NCBI GenBank assembly: GCA_035079385.1
Contig: JAVHKY010000061.1
Span: forward strand, 744,001 to 808,000
DNA length: 64,000 bases
Source of the DNA: Aspidiotus rigidus
Lineage: Eukaryota; Arthropoda; Insecta; Hemiptera; Diaspididae
Reading direction: 5' to 3'
Positions 55,270-64,000 of the stretch are shown here, piece after piece. Both the position numbers and the translations under genes were made by a program. The stretch's first letter is position 1, and each line of letters begins with the position of its first letter. Below the pieces are notes generated by a model. The model saw only the letters and a list, made by a program, of their open reading frames with translations, was not told the DNA's origin and ran no database searches.

Positions 55270-55400
55270 AAATAAAAATGCCCACAACTTGCTGCGTTGT
55301 GGACTACCAATACTACCATGCTGTGACGTCAGCGTCTAAACTTACCAAGGAAACCAACAAGCTATGTCGCGGGCGACATAGTATCAGGGTCGGCCTGAAT
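55270..55400. repeat. Dispersed repeat with CTGTGACGTCAGCGTCT core
   Basis: Shared words CCCACAACTT.CTGC.TTGTGGACTACCA and GCTGTGACGTCAGCGTCT occur here and at 60468-60520, with a diverged third copy at 60610-60740 and a tail-like word GGGTCGGCC near 52280. Copies at 60.5 and 60.7 kb are in tandem. Not coding. Confidence 0.65.
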
Positions 55401-55436
55401 CAGAATATAATACCATTTTTTCTTCATGAGTACTGC

Positions 55437-55990
55437 CACGGCCGTCTTCAATTATCAGGCCGGAATATTAAACTTGGCAATTCTGCGCAAGAGGGTTAAG
55501 TTACATACGCTCTTACGGTAAAAACACTCAAAAAACACGTAATCATTAATTTGTGAATGTAGCATTTGATTTCAGGGAAAAAGTAAGCAAATATATCGAA
55601 AGAGTAAACGATTCTCGATTTTTCAAGCCAGGTCTCGTTAAGATTGATCAACTACGAAGCAAGTTATGAACGTTTTAAAAAAAAAAGAGCGGACAGGGGA
55701 TGAAGCGTGATAATGTACCGCACTTCGTCCAATGTCTAACTTTATTTTTTAAAACGTTCATATCTCGCTTTGTAGTTGATCAATCTTAATGAGATCTGGC
55801 TCAAAAAATCGAGGATCGTTTACTCTTTCGATATATTTACTTACTTTTTCCCTGAAATCGGATACTATGTTCGAAAATTAACAATTACGTATTTTTCGAA
55901 GTATTTACATAAGAGCGTGTATAAACATCGCCCTCTTAAACAGCGTTGTCAATTTTCAGTATTCCGGCCTGATAATTGAAGACGGCCGTG
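55437..55990. mobile_element. Foldback family 1, copy C (554 bp), 7-bp TSD
   Basis: Ends CACGGCCGTCTTCAATTATC / GATAATTGAAGACGGCCGTG. GTACTGC at 55430-55436 and 55991-55997 is a perfect 7-bp duplication. The arms run to a centre near 55712 and are highly similar to copy D. Confidence 0.93.
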
Positions 55991-55999
55991 GTACTGCAT

Positions 56000-56900
56000 C
56001 CAAAAAAAAAAAAAAAAAAACAGTATTAAGTTATTTAGTGTTCTGTTCCCTTGTTTGAAATTTGTATTTGTATGAAAAGAATTTGAATTATGCGTATATG
56101 CAAAATGAAAAAAGTTGGTATTATAAACTTCCTTGGAAGTAATTAATGCAGAACTGCATAATTCATTTTTGACTTCAACATGAGTATTAACAAAATATGT
56201 TTTAATAGTGACTATGTTTTTAGGTTTGTGCTCAGCTTACAAGTCACAAACCAGTGTGAATTGCTTTTTTTCCCTTTTTCGTTTTAGTTCAGGAGCCGTT
56301 CCCTTGAGAGTGTTGAATGTATAATAACTGCTGGGAACAAGTCTAGTTATTTGGTAAATCATAGTAAACACAGAGACAAACAACAATGAAAAGACAAATT
56401 TAATAATAATAGCAAAGGCAATGTGACGTAATCCCTCTTTGTGAAAGAAAAGATATGATTATATTGAGGATTTGCTTACAATCCTTTTGCTTTTTGCCTT
56501 TTCGAGATTTGTTTCGCTTTTTGCTTCTGCTTTTCGTTTCCAAAAATGTCGCCGTTTGGTCAACTGCGTTCGGCAACCCCTAAACTACAAATTTGGATGA
56601 TGCCCGTGTCTTGAGCTCTCTTGGACGAACTCTGTTTACTCTGTGACTAGAAAACAATGATCATCAGGAAAACATCCATTTCAGTCAAGAGAGACTCGTC
56701 AAAAATCCAATAAATTTTTCTGATTGTTGTTTGTCTCACTAAAAAGTGCAATATTGAAATACTTCTGCTATATAGTTTATACCTTTTTGTTTTTCCAACA
56801 TTTGTTTTGCTTTTCACTTTCCAAAAATGTCACCGCTTTTCGCTTTTCAGTTTATTTCCATCTCCGATCCTAGATACCTTGATAACTTCTTATCCACGAA
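56000..56900. other. No gene recognised
   Basis: An A-run at 56004-56021 directly follows the copy C duplication. The words TTTCCAAAAATGTC.CCG recur near 56548 and 56819, hinting at a weak repeat. No gene. Confidence 0.35.
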
Positions 56901-56904
56901 GAAT

Positions 56905-57290
56905 CTAGATGAAAATATTTTAAAATTCCACAATTTGAAAAAATAATTCAAGTCCAACAGTTGAAAATATTTCCAGGTCCAAGGATTGAAAATGAAAAAC
57001 TTTACAAGTCAGAGACGTATGAAAATATTTCAAAGTCCAACAATTGGTATGTAGAATAATTCCAAGTCCAACAAATATTTAAAGGTCCAACAGTTGATAA
57101 TATTTCCAAGTCCAGGAATTAAAAATGAAAAACTTTACAAGGCCAAGAAGTATGAAAATATTTCAAAGTCCCACAATTCGAAAATAATTCCAAGTCCAAC
57201 AGTTGAGAATATTTTCAAGTCAAACAATTGAAAATGAAAAATTTTACAAGTCCAAGAAGTACCAGAATATTTTTAAAGTCCCCGCATCAC
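56905..57290 (+). repeat. Tandem array of AAAATATTTCCAAGTCCAAC-like units
   Basis: Units of about 25-50 bp alternate AATATTTCCAAGTCCA, ACAATTGAAAATGAAAAA and TTTACAAG(T)CCAAGAAGTA. A higher-order period of about 130 bp is visible (near 56960, 57095 and 57205). The same AATATTTTCCAAGTCCAA theme occurs in the foldback at 59756-60305. Confidence 0.75.
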
Positions 57291-57464
57291 TCTTACTTGC
57301 CTCTTACTCCGAGTATGGCAGGAAACCGACGCGTTACTCCATCTCGGTTACATAAAATAAACTCGCGGATGAAACGATAGAATATTATGATAATAACTAG
57401 GAGGGTTGGCGAATGACTGAGTTATTTCTGATAAGAAAAATATCGATTGAGATCGACACAAGAT

Positions 57465-58800
57465 GCAGGAAAATAAAAGTGATAAAATCTTTGAGCGCTA
57501 AAACCCAACTAGAAAGTAGTGATGTTAACGGAGCGGATTTTTCACGATCCGGATCTCTTTGGAGCGGATCCTTTGAGATCCGGATAAGATCCGGAGCTCC
57601 GGCCTATTTTTGTAAGATCCGGAGATCTGGACCTCCGGACGTTTTTCTCTATTTTTTTCATTATCTCAATGTATGCAGAGTTTGAAATTTCCGACCACTA
57701 ACTTTTCCATGTTCACAATTCACGTGTAATTTACAATAGGTTTTAGGAGGTTTCAACGTGTATGTGAATTCCCTTATGGGCTTATGCTCGGTCGTTTACA
57801 GAAAAGGATCTTTGACCACGCGAACCAGCGGTTCAGCAAAGCAGCACAGCAGTATACAACAGTATCACAGTTGTACAGCAACAAAAGCCGGATCACGGAG
57901 CGGATCTTGAAAAATCCGGATCTTTTGCCGGAGCAAAACAGAAGATCCGGATCCGGATTTTGGGTCGAAAGATCCGGGTTTTACCCGGAGCGTAGTATCC
58001 GTTAACATCACTACTAGAAAGTAAGACCAAGTACAAATTAAAATTGAATTGAGGATTACAAAGCTAGGATATCACATTCACAATCAATTTTTGATCATCT
58101 TATTTCCTACTTTTATTTCATTTGTAATTATTCATTTCATATTCCCATCGCGTTGTAAGACATTCCCTTTCATTTGTATTCAATTTCATTCATATTGTTT
58201 GAACCGCCTTTTCAAGAATTTACATCACATCTTTTTGATTCTATTTGTAAAAGCTAACACTCAACAATTAATAAGCAATAACCTGAAGTAACCACTGTTG
58301 AGTACAAACAACGCTGATATTACACCCTTCCAACAATTGTCATTTTCGTCATGAGATGAAATAAGTAACACAAATCGTAACACCATGAAGAATTGAAATC
58401 CTTGAATTATTAATACTACCACAAACTTCATTTGTCCGCTCAAAACCCAACGATGTAATTATTATACCACCTTTGTAGTCAACTTCAAAGCACTTAGAAC
58501 TAAGTATAGGTAAATTAAAATTCAAAATTGAAACGCGGACCACAAATCCGGGATAGCGCATTCGCCATCCATGACCAACTTTTAAATCATTCTGTTCCCT
58601 ACGTTTTTATTCGCAATTATTCATTCCAACTTCCCATTGCATTGTAAAAAATCTCGTTTCATCCGTATTTATTAAAGGAAAATAAATTTATAATTCCCTA
58701 GAATCAAATTTATTAATTCGCTGATCAATGCAAACACATGCGGTCACGCAAAGCCACAATAAAAAACACGAAACAAGATAAGCTACAAAACTCTTCTCGG
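57465..58800 (+). repeat. Large repeat, copy 2 (carries one MITE)
   Basis: Aligns with 53330-55260 once its hAT MITE (57517-58013) is removed. It lacks both insertions found in copy 1 and so shows the pre-insertion sequence at those points, while copy 1 lacks the MITE found here. Confidence 0.8.
57517..58013. mobile_element. hAT-type MITE, 497 bp, 8-bp TSD
   Basis: Ends TAGTGATGTTAACGGAGCGG and TATCCGTTAACATCACTA. CTAGAAAG at 57509-57516 and 58014-58021 is a perfect 8-bp duplication. Both subterminal regions are dense in GATCCGGA words, which look like clustered transposase-binding sites. Central sequence is non-coding. Confidence 0.94.
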
Positions 58801-58937
58801 CAGATATTACGCCATCAGGGCGTCGATTCTGTACGGGCGTACTTGACTCAACTGACTTTGCCAGTGGCGTACCTTGCGTACTTGTCAATTCTGTTGTAAC
58901 GTACTTCACGTAGTAGGAACGGCGTAGCGGACTCAAT

Positions 58938-59128
58938 GTAGCTACTATAGTCCATTTCATATAAGAACGCGCTTAACAGATACCCTCGTACTGAGTTCTA
59001 TAATGTGTTGCGAGGGGTTACCAGCCAATCATAACATACCCTACTATCACGCGTTCTCCTGATTGTCTGATTACTCCCTTACTTACGGATAATTAAGCGC
59101 GTTCTTATATGAAATGGACTATAGCTAC
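58938..59128. mobile_element. Foldback, 191 bp
   Basis: The left arm (58938-58977, containing CATTTCATATAAGAACGCGC) pairs with the right arm (59093-59128). One arm has an extra ACT. It ends about 20 bases before copy D of family 1. Confidence 0.82.
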
Positions 59129-59149
59129 GCCGCCGCGTACGACACCTCC

Positions 59150-59701
59150 CACGGCCGTCTTCAATTATCAGGCCGGAATAATAAACTTGGCAATGCTGCG
59201 CAAGAAGGTTACCGTTACATACGCTCTTACGGTAAAAACACTCAAAAAAACACGTAATTATTAATTTGTGAATGTAGCATTTGATTTCAGGGAAAAAGTA
59301 AGCAAATATATCGAAAGAGTAAACGATTCTAGATTTTTCAAGCCAGGTCTTGTTAAGATTGATCAACTACGAAGCAAGTTATGAACGTTTAAAAAAAAAA
59401 TTGGACAGGGGACAAAGCGTGGTAATGTGCCGCAATTGGTCCTCTGTCTAACTTTTTTTTTAAGCGTTCATATCTCGCTTTGTAGTTGATCAATCTTAAT
59501 GAGACCTGGCTCAAGAAATCGAGGATCGTTTACTCTTTCGATATATTTACTTACTTTTTCCCTGAAATTGGATACTATGTTCGAAAATTAACAATTACGT
59601 GTTTTTTGAAGTATTTTACATAAGAGCGTGTATAAACATCGCCCTCTTAAACAGCGTTGTCAACTTTCAGTATTCCGGCCTGATAATTGAAGACGACCAT
59701 G
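59150..59701. mobile_element. Foldback family 1, copy D (552 bp), 7-bp TSD
   Basis: Ends CACGGCCGTCTTCAATTATC / TAATTGAAGACGACCATG. CACCTCC at 59143-59149 and 59702-59708 is a perfect 7-bp duplication. Nearly the same sequence as copy C over its whole length. Confidence 0.93.
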
Positions 59702-59755
59702 CACCTCCGCAGGTATCATACTAGAACAACGCGTACTTGGCTTAGGTTTGGGAAG

Positions 59756-60305
59756 GCGCGTATGCTTTGTGGGTGCGCGGATCTCGTTCTTGGACTTACA
59801 ATATTTTTCAAGATGTTTTGATCGGAAAAACGACAGTTTGAAATATTTTCGGACTTAGAATATTTCTGAAGATGTTTTCATCAATGAAACCACAAAGTAT
59901 GAAAATATTTTCGGACTTGGAATATTTTTTGAGATGTTTTGGTTGAAAAAAATAACGAAGTTTGGAATATTTCTGACTTAGAATATTTTTTGAGATGTTT
60001 TCATCAAAAAAGCAACCAAGTATGAAAATATTTTCGAATTAGAACATTTTTTGAGATTTTTTGATCGGAAAAAAACGACTAAGTTTGGAATATTTTGGGG
60101 CTTCGAATATTTTTGTTGATCAAAACATCTCAAAATATGTTCTGAGTCAGAAAATATTCCAAACTTAGTCGTTTTTCCGATCAAAACATCTCAAAAAAGA
60201 TTTCAAGTTGGAAAATATTTTCATATTTGGTTGTTTTTCTGATGAAAACATCTTGAAAAATATTCCAAGTCCAAGAATGTGATCCGCAGTCACAAAGCAT
60301 ACGCC
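59756..60305. mobile_element. FB/Galileo-like foldback with tandem repeats in its arms
   Basis: Outer ends GCGTATGCTTTGTG / CACAAAGCATACGC are inverted. Inside, the left side holds about five direct units built on AATATTTTTTGAGATGTTTT plus a GGAAAAACGACTAAGTTTGG-like word; orientation flips at about 60117 and the units continue as reverse complement. Long arms made of tandem repeats are the mark of Drosophila FB and Galileo elements. No target duplication identified. Confidence 0.8.
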
Positions 60306-60464
60306 CTGGAACAGGAAAGTTGGCGTGAACACACAGAATCTCATTTCAAAGTAACATGTGGTAAGTCTGAATCAACGACGACAAAAAGATGAACATTGAA
60401 ACGCAAAACGCATTAACGCACAAAGAAATAAACAAGATACACGTCGTTACATAGTATTATTAAA

Positions 60465-60665
60465 AATACCCACAACTTACTGCTTTGTGGACTACCATGC
60501 TGTGACGTCAGCGTCTTAACTGAGCCGAAGGAAGAAGAAGAAAAAGTGATTACAATATGGTCGGCTCCGCGACACGCGCCGACCCTAAAAGCGCGATAAC
60601 GCATGAAAATACTAACACCTTACTGTGTCGTGGACAGGCCGTGCCGTGAGCGTCTGAACTCACCC

Positions 60666-60710
<45 letters not shown>

Positions 60711-60745
60711 AAAAAGTGATTACAATACAGTCGGCCAGGGCCGGA
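60465..60745. repeat. Two tandem copies of the GACGTCAGCGTCT repeat, with (GAAA)n
   Basis: Copy 1 from CCCACAACTTACTGC (60470) and copy 2 from a diverged version near 60612; each ends in a GAAGAAAGAAAG-type tract and AAAGTGATTACAATA.GGTCGGC. In copy 2 the tract expanded to (GAAA)n at 60667-60710. Confidence 0.75.
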
Positions 60746-61067
60746 CCCAAAAAAAGCAATTGCAACTGGTTTGTGATTTGTAAAACAAGCACAAAAACTG
60801 AAAATAAAGAAAGAAGCTTCTATCTAGTTTTTGAATCAGAACATCTAATTCCCTACATTTTCATTAATTAATGATTATGAAATAATATTGAGGTTAGTTC
60901 TTCAAGTATTTCAACCGCCGAGAGAGTTACTGTTGTTGGTGTAAGTGCTCTGCTCCAATAATGGCGGTGCGACAGTGATACGCATGTAGCAATGTACCCA
61001 TACACACGACTTTTCTCGACGGCGATAACTTACATCAAACTAATTTGAAGTTTTTCTTACGTTGCAC
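60746..61067. other. No gene recognised
   Basis: No coding region or repeat match seen. Confidence 0.3.
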
Positions 61068-61404
61068 CAAGGGTGGTAAGTGATTAGATTGCAGAGCTTA
61101 AGCTTAAGGCTTCAACTTGAAAAACAATTTCTTTTTGCTTAAACTTAACGCTTAAACTTGCAATAAAATTTAATTTTGCTTAAACTTGAAGCTTATTTAA
61201 GATTTACGAGTTTCAACCTAAAACTTAAGCTTAAAGCTTGAGGCTGAAAGGACAAAACATGTTCTTGTTGAGAAAAACATGTTTATTCAGAAAACAAACA
61301 TGTTTTTGTCGGAAAAATATATTTTCGCCTTTTTCAAGTCTTAAGCTTTTGTTTTGCTTATTAAGTCGTTTAATGGACTGTGTTATTGTGACGTCATTCG
61401 TTCA

Positions 61405-61685
61405 GCAAGAGTACTCATTCTGCAGGAAATTTATCCAATCGCAAATTTGCTCCCCATAAGAAAACATGGGAAGCAAATCGATGGTATTAATCAAAAATGA
61501 GAAAGAATTGAGGGAAAAAAATTTATTTTCCGGAGGCGATTACTCACACGCTATAAATATAAACTTTTTTCCGCAAAATCCGTTTTAATTTTTGATCAAT
61601 TTCATACTGATCTTAGCTCCCCGTTTATTTCTTATGGGAGAAAATTTCTCGTTGGATAGATTTCTTGCAGAATGAGTACTCTTGC
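61405..61685. mobile_element. Foldback, 281 bp, nested
   Basis: GCAAGAGTACTCATTCTGCA at the left end has its perfect reverse complement at 61666-61685; weaker complementarity continues inward (CCCATAAGAAA / TTTCTTATGGG). Lies inside 61068-62816. Confidence 0.83.
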
Positions 61686-61809
61686 CAAACAAATCGATAT
61701 CAGTCGATATTTTTGTTATCACAAATATAGATACCTAAAAGAGACAAGATAGCTAACTTCGTTAGTTCTAGTGTTCCACCGCACGCCAACACAGCGACAC
61801 AGTATTCTT

Positions 61810-62101
61810 GGGCTAAATTAACATTGCGCTTATAGATGTTTTTCAGTTTTCATCAATTATCTCGGAAACCGTTCATTTTTATGAAAAAATGAAGAGAACA
61901 AAGTTTATTCCCCTTGTAATTTCCTATCAAATGAGACCTACTTTGAATTTTTTTTTTTCAATATATGAAATAGGTCTCATACGATAGGAAATTACAAGGG
62001 GAATAAATTTTGTTCTTTTCATTTTTTCGTAAAAATAAACGGTTTCCGAGATAATTGATGAATACTGAAAAACGTCCATAAGCGCAATGTTAACTTAGCC
62101 C
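61810..62101. mobile_element. Foldback, 292 bp, nested
   Basis: Arms of about 135 bp start GGGCTAAATTAACATTGCGC and end GCGCAATGTTAACTTAGCCC; the inner part CCCCTTGTAATTTCCTATC is mirrored near 61987. Only a short T-rich loop separates the arms. Confidence 0.88.
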
Positions 62102-62169
62102 TACAATACAGTGGCGCTATCTCTCGGCACGTAAATTAGCTCGACAAAAATCGGGTACCGGATTTTAAC

Positions 62170-62631
62170 CACGGTATAAGATGAAGAGGTAGTGACACGA
62201 ACGTATTCTGACTGTGGTAAACGCTGTCCGTGATTTTGAAGTAGTTCTGAACATCCCGAGCGCAGCGCTCGTGATGAAAGTGATGGGTAATGTACAGAGT
62301 CTTATGGGAACGCCGCTACTTTCAAAAATTTATTGCAGGATCAGGAATCAGCCGATGCATTTCATATTTGGCATAAAAATACCATTTAATCTACTCTATA
62401 AAATTTTGAAAGAACCACCCTTCTAAGTAAATTCTTGGATTTTTTATAATCCTTGGAAATTTCATCAATACTAGGGTACCAACGGTACCGTCTCGGCGCA
62501 GGTGGGGTGTAGAAGGAACAGGGAAACAGCCCGAGTGTTCGCTGCAAACCTAGCGGAAGTTTGTATGTACAACTTCAAAACTGCGGACACGATTTTAGCA
62601 TTGTGTCATTACCTCTTCATCTTATACCGTG
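62170..62631. mobile_element. TIR family 2, copy 2 (462 bp), 8-bp TSD
   Basis: Ends CACGGTATAAGATGAAGAGG and CCTCTTCATCTTATACCGTG. ATTTTAAC at 62162-62169 and 62632-62639 is a perfect 8-bp duplication. Interior words ACAGAGTCTTATGG and GCAAACCTAGCGGAA match the copy at 53541. Confidence 0.93.
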
Positions 62632-62831
62632 ATTTTAACACAGCGCATATGGAGAGTTGGCTATCTTGTCTCTTTTAGGTATCTATAATCACAAATAACA
62701 CAGTCCATTAAGCAAATGGAAAATCATTTTGCTTATCAAGTCACAAATGAAAAATTGTTTTGCTTTAGCTTATTTACAGCTTAAAACTTGAATAAAACTT
62801 GAGCTTACCACCCTTGCAAGTTCCGTTGCAC

Positions 62832-64000
62832 ACAGCTTGCGTGTTGCCTGTGCATTGGAGCTGAGCACTAAAGCAAATCAGGGGGATAATTTTGTTTGGC
62901 CATAGGGCTTTTCCAGTATTCCAAATGGATACCATTTAATCGCAAGTTGAAATATATCATACGAGCGATAACAAGATTGAACAATAGAATAAATGAAATG
63001 TGTATGAAAAATTGTAATAAACAATAAAACGAGGCAATGCGCGATTGAAAGTAAAAATTGTAAAATAAAATTTCAAAAATATCAGTCCAGTTGATGAATT
63101 CTTAAGCACCATTACAAATGCACATTAGGTCTAATTTTTGACTTGCAAGAGTTCAAAAGTGAACGATAATTTATTAGATAAGGAGCGATAATTCATGGAA
63201 TAATAAGCGCTCTCTTTGCCTTTGCTGACCGGCCCCTTTTCCTCTTCTGACCGAGGGGGACTAATTTTGCTTCCTGCGGGGCGGTCACAAGCTTAGTCTG
63301 ACTTTAAGACCGACGACGTGTTTGCAGAGCGAGCGCTTCTGAATATAAGAGCAGGTACAAATTGCTTTGTCGCCGTCAATGTGAACAGTATAAATGTTGC
63401 AGCCTTTATATTTGGAGAATGAAGTCTAGGCTTTATTTTTATATGTGGTTAGAAGTTTCTTCATTATGCTCAGGTTTGTGGCTGCAGAGGGAACGTAAAA
63501 TGTTTGACCTCAACTCTCTGGTGCGTTGTCCTCTTGAATAATTTCAAAATTGAGCGCGGCCCATTGAAATGAAGCTGTCCATAATTGCAATGAAGGTGAC
63601 TTGACGGTACCTCATGAAAGAGTCTAACGTTTGCAAGACGTGCATTACTATATTCTACAGCAATAATATTTTATCAATGTGTCATTGCAAGTCATAGCAC
63701 AAAATATATTTTTTATGAAAATGAATCATAATATCCTACCAGTCAAGTTACTTGTGTCTTATCGCTCGTTTGATATATTTCAATTGCAATATGTAACAGG
63801 CAGTAATTCATTTTACTATCTTTTGGACCATCTACTTTAAGTTTTAACGTTCTGTATCCTATCGCTCATTCAAATTCTTTCATCTTGCAATTAAAGTTTT
63901 TCCATTCTAAATTGCATATGTATTCTCCATATGTTATCGAGTTGGTAGTATTTCTAACATTGCTCTCATGGGTGTTGCAGGATTGCATAGTCCAGTGTTG
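62832..64000. other. No gene recognised
   Basis: AT-rich sequence to the end of the window with no supported gene; a GC-richer stretch lies near 63220-63320. Confidence 0.35.

Larger units (their letters stand above)
61068..62816. mobile_element. Large TIR element hosting three others
   Basis: Ends CAAGGGTGGTAAG and CTTACCACCCTTG are perfect inverted repeats. Inside them both ends have GCTTAA/AACTTGAA-rich tracts, and AATGGACTGTGTTAT (near 61372) is matched in reverse near 62700, as is the AGAGACAAGATAGC word (61741 and 62657). It contains foldbacks at 61405 and 61810 and the family-2 element at 62170. No coding region; no clean target duplication. Confidence 0.65.

Noticed and set aside
58261..58561. 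Repeated minus-strand ORFs with CWKGVISALFVLNSGYF (54.1 and 58.3 kb)
   Set aside because: The similarity comes from the shared large repeat. Both frames are short and differ by indels, so coding is not supported.

Overview
This window looks like nuclear DNA of an arthropod, probably an insect. It is AT-rich, its genes are broken by GT-AG introns, and it is packed with eukaryotic transposable elements: Ty3/gypsy and Ty1/copia LTR elements, RTE- and R2-like LINEs, Penelope-like GIY-YIG fragments, a MULE, a Helitron piece and many small inverted-repeat elements. A hemipteran would fit, but nothing here fixes the order.

Three host gene models can be supported, all on the + strand. A five-exon gene at 533-3425 encodes a 301-residue protein that I do not recognise. 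The last three exons of another unrecognised gene lie at 20676-22093. The third is a complete UCH-L3-type ubiquitin C-terminal hydrolase at 39775-47003 with eight coding exons, one of them a 12-nt microexon. In this model the catalytic Asp segment is shortened.

The first 31 kb is mostly repeat. A decayed RTE LINE (4.6-5.6 kb) and a Helitron fragment (7.0-7.3 kb) precede an old MULE transposase. That MULE was split by a young, apparently intact 9.3-kb Ty3/gypsy element (7695-16975, minus strand) with ATCCT target duplications, 601-bp LTRs differing at one base, and an A_AAA_AAC frameshift site at the gag end. A decayed R2-like LINE follows (18.2-20.6 kb), then the second host gene. From 22.9 to 30.5 kb there are dispersed repeats, foldbacks, a hAT-type MITE and a large inverted repeat. 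A second intact element, a 5.8-kb Ty1/copia (32151-37990, minus strand), has LTRs in which I found no difference, CTTAC target duplications and a half-tRNA primer site.

The UCH-L3 introns carry a Penelope-like fragment and a MITE. The last 15 kb (49-63 kb) is the most unusual part. It is a nest of small foldback/MITE families inserted into one another and into two copies of a larger repeat, so empty and filled sites can be compared inside the window. One family has four copies of 440-555 bp and makes 7-bp target duplications. Others make 8-bp duplications. One foldback carries internal tandem repeats like the Drosophila FB/Galileo elements. These long, near-perfect inverted repeats are natural hairpin-RNA candidates.
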